From the NCBI RefSeq assembly GCF_932294415.1, contig NC_065539.1, positions 52,719,501 through 52,783,500 of the forward strand: DNA of 64,000 nt, given 5' to 3'. The translations under genes and the position numbers were made by a program. A model generated the notes under the pieces. That model did not search any database, was not told where the DNA came from, and worked only from the letters and a program-made list of their open reading frames with translations. Each line of letters begins with the position of its first letter. Position 1 is the first letter of the stretch. The stretch comes from Quercus robur. Taxonomy: Eukaryota; Streptophyta; Magnoliopsida; Fagales; Fagaceae. Shown piece by piece: positions 57,202-64,000 of the stretch.

Positions 57202-58244
57202 TGTGTTGAAAACACAAGAGCTGTTTAGACCCTCAAATTAAAGTTACGGCTCAATTGATTTTACTCTAACTTATACTAAGTGTGGAATAGAGTAAATGCG
57301 AGCGGATAAACACATAAACTACTCTAACCCATATTCACTATAACATAGTAGTAAATTGAAAGGTAAAAGAGTAAGGAAGAAGAATGCAAACACAAGATAA
57401 CACGCCAATGTGTTATCGAAGAGGAAACCGAAGAACTCGGTGAAAAACCTCTCCGCTGCACTCCAAGCGGTAATCAATCCACTAGATAATTAGTTGGGAT
57501 ACACGAATAGCAAGAGACCTTCCAAGCCTAATCTACCCAATGCACCTAAGCCCTCCAAGCTCCTACTCCAACAAGGCTTCTCGAAACCGTGTCTTGTTTA
57601 GCTCTCTGAACCCCGTAATACGCCCGATTGCATTCTCCAAGCCTCACCGGCTTTTTTTGGCAAATCCCTAAAGCTTCCTAAGCTCCAAAACACTACCTAC
57701 ACTCTGAAAATGTGTGGGTTGTGTTTGGGTACAAATCTCCTCTTAAGGTATGACAATGGGAGAGGGAAGAAGAAAATGCTACAATGATTTCTTTATAAAG
57801 ATGAGTAGCTCTCTCTTTAAAAGATGGGTGTGTGTGTGTTGTAGAAAATCTATCTAGGGTTTTTCTCTCTGAATGGCTTCTTTTACTTTTGTGGGTAATG
57901 AGGGTATATATAGTATGAGTGAAAGGTAAGAAAGTCATATTTAAAAATCCTCCAAGCAGAGAGTCTCACAGGTATCTCGCGGGAAGGCTTTACCTATGAA
58001 ATAATTGTGAAATTGGCAGCCTAGCACGACTCTTCAGTTTCCAGTCATGTGCTTCTCACATGCCCTTTTCACAGGAACCCTTCTCATAAACTTCTCGCGA
58101 GCTAGTCACGAAATGCACTGATCTTCATTTCATGCTCGATTCTTCACCAACTTAATACTAAACCCAATACAATAAAATCCCACAAAATACAAGGAACAAA
58201 ATTAAAGCAATTACAACACTTTTTGTCATGGAATAAAGCCAACA
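57202..58244 (-). mobile_element. Solo LTR of an unrelated retrotransposon
   Basis: On the minus strand it begins TGTTGGCTTTATTCCATG at 58244 and ends near TTTTCAACACA at 57202. About 1.04 kb with no internal coding region on either side. Flanks GAAAA (57197-57201) and TAAAA (58245-58249) differ at one base. The right end is clear, the left end less so. Confidence 0.55.
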
Positions 58245-59203
58245 TAAAATATAGTTGTAAATCACAACTTTATAGTTATATTATATGTTGATGTTTTGTG
58301 ATTGGAAAATTCCATGAAATTATAATTTGAATCAAGTTCGTAACGTGATAAGTTCAAATTGAAATGTTCAAGATGCAACTTAAAGAAGACAATTATTAAG
58401 GAATTTGACTGCCCTACAATTAACTAATGAATCCAAAACGGCCATCAAAAATGGAATTTAAAACAAAGGAGAGACGGGGAGAGATATTTCAGGGGTCAGA
58501 CTTATAAGATACTTTGTTAGAAGCATGTGTTTAAATGATTAAATTTAAAATATTTCAATAGTTTAAACTTTTAGCACAATTGGTAATTTAACATACTTTC
58601 TCCTGTCAATGGGGGTAAAACTTGCAACACAAACATGTAGTTTAGAAGGGAATGAGCTTCTTTTAGGGTGATTAAGTTTAGGAGGCAATTATTCCTGCGA
58701 CCACCTGCTTTGCTCTGATCACCTTGATTTCAAAAAAAAAAAAAAAAAAAAAAACTTTATCTCTTTTTTTTTTTTTTTTTGAGAAAAATCTTCTTAGTTT
58801 ATATTAGATTATGATACAACATATTGCATGGTAGTGCTAACTTAATGTAATTTAAAAACAACACAATCACAGTTAATTATTTTTTCGTTCATAAAATGTG
58901 AAGCCCAAAATTTGACATTCTATGGTGTATAGAAATTTCGATTTCTTATGACAAAATCTCTCTTTGGAGGATCAGATTGAAAAAATTCAAATCTATTTAT
59001 GTCTGAATAACCCAACATAATGAAGGTGGAGAAATAACCATTTTGCCCTAATTTTTAGGCATTGTTATTTCCATTTCACAATAGTAAACTCATAGTGTCC
59101 TGCAAAATGGCACGCCCAGCAACAAAGTATAGACAAATCATGGCAAATTTTTGATCAAATCACAATTCTTAGACCTGCACATGAATTATATATTAGACAG
59201 TCT
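58245..59203. other. No recognised gene
   Basis: AT-rich, with poly-A and poly-T tracts near 58730-58780. The last part is the 3' flank of a CYP82 relic. Confidence 0.4.
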
Positions 59204-59727
59204 TTAATCCATAAAGCTTGGAAGGTGTAGGTGAGGTTTGATGAGAACTTCAAGTGGGGTGGCTTTGTTGTTTGTAAGACCAACTGTCTCAGTCATATCA
59301 ACCTTTGCATTCGAGGGAATTGAGATATCATACATGTGTAGAAAACCAGCCAATGCTAAGTGAACCATTTGAAGGGCAAAAGATATTCCAAGACATACTC
59401 TTCTACCACTTCCAAATGGGAGCAATTCGAAATTTTGACCCCTAACATCAACATTCTTGTGGGTGGTGAGAAATCTTTCGGGCTTGAACTCTAATGAGTT
59501 TAACCATATGCGTGGATCTGTTTGGATTTCCCATACATCTGTGATTAATCGAGTGCCTTTTGGAACATGGTAACCACCTATAATGCAATTCTCAGTGATT
59601 CACGTGGTGCTGCTAATCGACCTAGGGGATACAAACATAATGTTTCTTTAACTATGGCTTGGAGATAGACTAGCTTACTGATGTCTGATTCGTTTACAAT
59701 TCTTTTCTTGCCCACTTTGCAGGTAAA
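59204..59727 (-). pseudogene. CYP82-type exon 2 relic
   Basis: Covers the last 170 or so codons of a CYP82 gene. KLVYLQAIVKETLCLYP holds the ExxR region with C where R is expected. It continues through [32 protein letters not shown] and the heme motif [10 protein letters not shown] to the C-terminus [11 protein letters not shown]. The frame shifts by one base between APRES and GGYHV (near 59590), compared with [14 protein letters not shown] in the intact gene. The I-helix part of exon 2 and all of exon 1 are missing. It is more diverged from the other two copies than they are from each other, so it is an older paralogue. Same orientation as the others. Confidence 0.85.
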
Positions 59728-59775
59728 CGAATCATATGCTAGTACTCTTTTGAACAATGCATCAATTTTGAACAA

Positions 59776-60617
59776 TGCAAGTAAACACCTCCATGCTTAT
59801 TAAAAAATATATATGCTACTCTTTTGAACAATGCATTAATTCTAATATTACTAAAAGTAAAATTTTAATTGCTTTGTTGAGTTAATATCATTTTGCAGGA
59901 GCTATGTTTCAAATGATCATTCTTTAATAGTTTTGTGAGCATCCTTTCTCATTATATGTTATTGAACTCCAATTCTTCAACCTTTTTTTCCCCCTTGAAG
60001 TCAATTGATGGGTTTACTTGATTCTTTGTTTTTCTATCAACTCATTCATTTCTCTTCTTGTACTGGCATGTACAATCTGAAGCTAGAGAGCTTTCAAGTG
60101 GAACATAGTCAAGCTTCCTCTTATCCATTCTAATTAAATATTTTATTAATTTTAATATAATGTTGACAATGATAAGGCTATGCATTATGCCCATTATTAT
60201 ATGATTTAGCTCATTAGCGTTGTTTAAAACATTAAATCTACAATCTTGAAAAATATATATTAAAATTGAAACTCGTATTTTCTCTCAATGTTTGTAGCTA
60301 TTCTTACTTTATTTATTATGATTTTGCCTTTGTTGTTTTGTGATATAAGGCAATAGGTTATTGATTCAGGAAAAACAAAATTCTAAAAATGTTTCCTTTT
60401 ATTTTATTTTATTTTTTCTAACTCTCTAAACTTTATTGAAACAGATGATTAAATGGTATAAATATTTTCCAGGCAGTTTCACACTTCACAAGAATGAAAT
60501 CATGTAATGTCTAATTTCTAATATATCAATAGTACTATATATTTAAAAATTGAATTCAATTTGAGTTGGAAACCTTATAAATTCAATGTAGTATGTAAAG
60601 ATAAATTTTAATGTGCA
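59776..60617. other. No recognised gene
   Basis: AT-rich DNA. Short direct repeats of 'ctcttttgaacaatgcat' lie at about 59747-59763 and 59819-59836. No exon 1 of a P450 is found here. Confidence 0.45.
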
Positions 60618-61457
60618 GTGTTTGTACGTTTTTAGACCCCTTAAAACACAAGTTGTTTAACCTAGTTATTTAGCCAAGTGATTACTTAAATAAATTATTC
60701 AAATCTAGGTTAACACATTCAAATCATATCATGTAAATAATACGGAAATATAAAGAAAACACGATGTGATAACCCGGGAAAACCAAACCAGTAAAAAACC
60801 TGAGGAAGATTTAACCTAGCCATTCTCAAGGTAAAAATAGATCCACTATGAAAGAATTGAAGTTTGTACAATAAGACTTAGACCACTAACATCCTATTGC
60901 TATCTCGAGTAAAAAACTTACTACCACGACCATGTGACAACTCCGAGTCCATGGACTACTTCTTTCCTTGATCCACTCAAAGGTTTCAAATCATCTTTAA
61001 ATTCTTTATGCAGCAACTGAAGCGATCACCAAATTCTTGACATGAATCTTGATCTTGATAACCCTAAGTGTGTATGAAGGTAAACACATCTAGATCTCAC
61101 AAGAGATTCAACACACGGCACATCAAAGACCTCTAAAACGTAGCTAGGGTTTTTACTTTTATACTTGGAGTAAAACATAAAACCTTACACGTCAAACTGA
61201 GCTTGGGCTGAGTTGGAAAATTCTACAAAAAAATTAATCTGCACGAGGTTCGATCGATCGAGTCCCATTTTCGATCGATCGAGCCTTGCAGATTTAGACC
61301 AATAAATCCTACAATCACTTGATTCCAACTTTAACAAATAAACACACTTTGAGCAAGCCTAAACCTAGACTCTATGTTTTGATCATGGTTTGCCAACATA
61401 ATACATAATGAAGTTCTAATACATTTAGTTCCTAAAGGCATAGAACCTAACAGTGTT
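60618..61457 (-). mobile_element. Solo LTR of the element I/II family
   Basis: The LTR is 60623-61452 (830 bp) on the minus strand, beginning TGTTAGG and ending in GTCTAAAAACGTACA. A perfect 5-bp target duplication GTGTT flanks it (60618-60622, 61453-61457). It contains the family TATA segment (near 61157-61168 in reverse) and two intact CGATCGATCGA boxes at about 61250-61284. The inside of the element was lost, most likely by LTR recombination. Confidence 0.88.
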
Positions 61458-63344
61458 CTTTAAGGAAGCCCTGGAGTAATCATCTAGATGCAAGGAGAGC
61501 AACAGTATCAACACTGAGTAAGCATAAGTGTTATGATAAGGATTCAACCATGGTGGAGGTAATTAATGGCAGCCATGGAAGCTATAAGATTGGCTAGAGA
61601 TATGTGATGATTTCAAGTGATACTTGAGGGGATGACAAGCTTCAATGGCACATTTAAAGAGAGAGCTGAGAAGTTTAGACAGTTAAAGTTTTTGTTCATG
61701 GAGCTGCAAGCACAACATCACATTCTCTACCTATATTTTTAGTTCATTTGGTTGATAGGAATTTTTGGATTGGTCACAATCCACCATTCTTACAACCCCA
61801 ACTGCCATTGCTGTATTAAGCTCTATTTAACATAAATAAAAAATTTTCTCTTCAAACAAAGAATCAATATTTTTCAAGGTCTTTATTTAATTTCCATTTG
61901 CATTTTTTTTAATTGGTAAATTGCACATCACCTTGCTTTCACATGAAGAGGAAGTATCATTTAAGCTAAAGCCTAAAGCTCATGGGCTCATTATATGATA
62001 TTTTCCCCTTTGTAAATATTATATAATCTTTAATTTTGTTCCCTTTGTAAATATTATGTAATCTTTAATTTAAACTACGATAAAATAGAAAGAGGTGACT
62101 AGAGAAGTAACTCAAATTGCAAGGATTGGCCAAATGATAGTTGACAAGAGAAAAACAAAGAGACAAGGAAAATGGGAATATGACATTCATCTAGATCATT
62201 TGGTCCAACGTCTATTTCTTGGATGCAAGAGTTGCAATAGAATAAGAAAAATGAGCGATTGCATTTTCTTCAACATATAATTGATTATTTCTAGACTTAT
62301 GATTTTTGTGGGAAATATTTTTTTGTCGATTGTATTCTTGAAGCAAAAGTCTTCTCTCATACCAACTAACATTATTAGATGATGTTGTGTTCATAGGCTA
62401 AAAGTTTTTTGTAATTTATGCCAAGACTATGGACATACATATTGCCTGGAATGAGAATAGGTGATGTCGTGTTCATAGGCTAAAAGTTGTTTATAATTTA
62501 TGCGTTAAACAAACACATCTTGTTTGGGATTAGAATCTTTACACAAGTTGAATGCAAGGCATATTGTCTAACAATTAAGAGAGCCCAAAAGTTTACATTG
62601 TATAAATTGATTAGTTTTTTGCATAGTACATATTTTTTTTTTAAAGGAATAAATATAAATAAATTTATCAAGAAGAAATATTTTTGTAAAATTTGATTCT
62701 CTAGCATTTTTTTAGTAATTATCAAAATATAAATTGTTACACTTGATGGAAGTCAAAAGTAGATAAGGCATTGCATGTTGCTTGTAGTATAGAAAATAAT
62801 ATTTGTAAATTCTTTGGAATTAGTGAATATAATTGAGTGTGTTTAATGGACTTTGTTTCTAATTTGAGGACAAAGAGGTAGAGTGGCTTAATAAAATATT
62901 TAATTGGTCTAGGATCACTATTTTACTCTTAAGCTCAACCTCTTTTTAAATCATGTGGTATTCAAATCCTATAAATGTATAATAGCTCAGTGTTGTGATT
63001 TGTATAATTTTGTTAGTATTTATCCATCTTTATTTTCGGTCATATCATTTTTTATTGTGATAATTTAAAAAATAGAAAGTAATACAATGTTTGACGTGGA
63101 TAGCTCATTATTTCTTGGGGATGAGGTTTCTTTCCAAAAATTGATATGTTGTAATTATTTGAAATGGTTTTTTATTGGAACATACTTGAACCATATCATT
63201 GTGGCTTTTAGATGAATGTTGTTTATTTGACTAATCTATTTATACATATTTTCAACGATTATTTAGAATTAGAATTATCTAATTTGATTGGTTTCAAATG
63301 ATTGTACCAATAAAAGTGAATATGTATAACTTTCATTCAACTAT
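61458..63344. other. AT-rich DNA, probably interior of a Helitron
   Basis: No gene that I can support. Part of this stretch should belong to the Helitron that ends at 63372, but I could not find its 5' TC end. A segment 'ataggctaaaagttntttntaatttatgc' occurs twice (62394-62422 and 62474-62501). Confidence 0.4.
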
Positions 63345-63372
63345 CCCGTGCATTGCACGGGTTAGCGACTAG
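63345..63372 (+). mobile_element. Helitron 3' terminus
   Basis: The hairpin CCCGTGCATTGCACGGG (63345-63361) is followed by TTAGCGA and CTAG (63369-63372), then T. This is the hairpin-CTRR ending of Helitrons. It matches the terminus at 35918-35945 on the other strand at nearly every base. Confidence 0.8.
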
Positions 63373-64000
63373 TTTTTCTTAATTTTCAAGGTAATTGTGG
63401 TAGAGTCACTGCCTCATGCAATCATAATCTACAAGGCACATTTTGGTTTATATTTTGGGTTAGAATAAGCCTCTGAAGCAAACAATCTTGGCATCTTGTA
63501 TTTTATAGCTTAACTTGTGAGATCATGAAGCTATATGCAACAAGGACGCATACATGGACACATGACACCAAACAATCTTGTGTTTTTTTAGCTTAACTTG
63601 TGAGATCATGATAAAGCTATGAAGCAAGGACCCATGCACGGAAATGTACACAATGGTGCGTACTAATTAGTAATTACTATACAACAAATCAATTTTTGAG
63701 AAATTATGCTATCACTTGTTAGTAACTCATGTAATGCACAAGAAAAATTAATATAATACAATTTTTAAAAAATTATGAAATTCAATAAATATAATAATTA
63801 TTAATAGAAATTTAATAAAATTATGTTTGTATATGCAAATATATATTTTACTATTTAAAGAACATATATTATGCTATGTATGAGAATAATGATGTGTAAA
63901 TTTGTGAGATCTCAAAGCCTGGGTAATACAATATTATGAGATTAACCAAAAGTTGAATGTCATCAAGTCTATATGAATGTTATAGATTATAAATTATAGA
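63373..64000. other. No recognised gene
   Basis: AT-rich. A segment 'agcttaacttgtgagatcat' is repeated at about 63507 and 63590. Nothing else seen. Confidence 0.4.

Noticed and set aside
61458-61720. Possible gene fragment near 'atggtggaggtaattaatgg'
   Set aside because: Frames are short and no domain could be recognised, so I left it unassigned.

Overview
This is nuclear DNA of a flowering plant, almost certainly a eudicot and probably a woody one. The evidence is plant-type U2 snRNA genes with the plant USE and TATA promoter, CYP82-type cytochrome P450 genes, small RimJ/RimL-like acetyltransferases, Ty1/copia and non-autonomous LTR elements primed by initiator tRNA-Met, Helitron ends and many MITEs. 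Some repeats (GGTCCATT arrays, TCGATCGA boxes) remind me of Fagaceae, but I cannot confirm a genus from sequence alone. The window is repeat-rich and gene-poor. I see only three intact protein-coding genes (two acetyltransferases and one CYP82) and two full-length U2 genes, all on the minus strand.

Layout. 0.5-13.5 kb: a duplicated module of U2 snRNA plus GNAT acetyltransferase. It holds two intact GNAT genes (3659-4174, 4807-5340), three longer GNAT pseudogenes, two GNAT scraps, two full-length U2 genes (2902-3097, 6917-7112) and a U2 3' fragment. The flanking non-coding DNA is duplicated too. 12.8-17.7 kb: four short non-autonomous DNA elements (an unclassified MITE, a foldback element, a hAT-type MITE and a Harbinger-like element). 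17.7-21.9 kb: AT-rich DNA with short tandem repeats and no gene I can support.

21.9-35.7 kb: a dead CYP82 gene, split by a copia element in exon 2 (22342-27477) and cut from its promoter by a second LTR element inserted at its start codon (29009-35606). 35.9-38.0 kb: part of a Helitron carrying the C-terminal exons of an RPA70-like protein. 38.0-51.1 kb: two more members of a two-ORF, pol-less LTR family, one truncated on the minus strand and one whole-length on the plus strand. 52.9-55.2 kb: the intact CYP82 gene, with a GATA-rich tandem repeat just upstream. 56-64 kb: a MITE, two solo LTRs, a CYP82 exon-2 relic and a second Helitron 3' end.

How it fits together: two host families grew by local duplication (U2/GNAT on the left, CYP82 from the middle to the right), all copies in one orientation, and then decayed unevenly. 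Most of the distance between CYP82 copies is inserted LTR DNA. The least familiar item is the LTR family with a UBN2/zinc-knuckle gag ORF and a second ORF of the 'putative plant transposon protein' type, no visible polymerase, and paired TCGATCGA-type boxes in the LTR and ahead of the second ORF.
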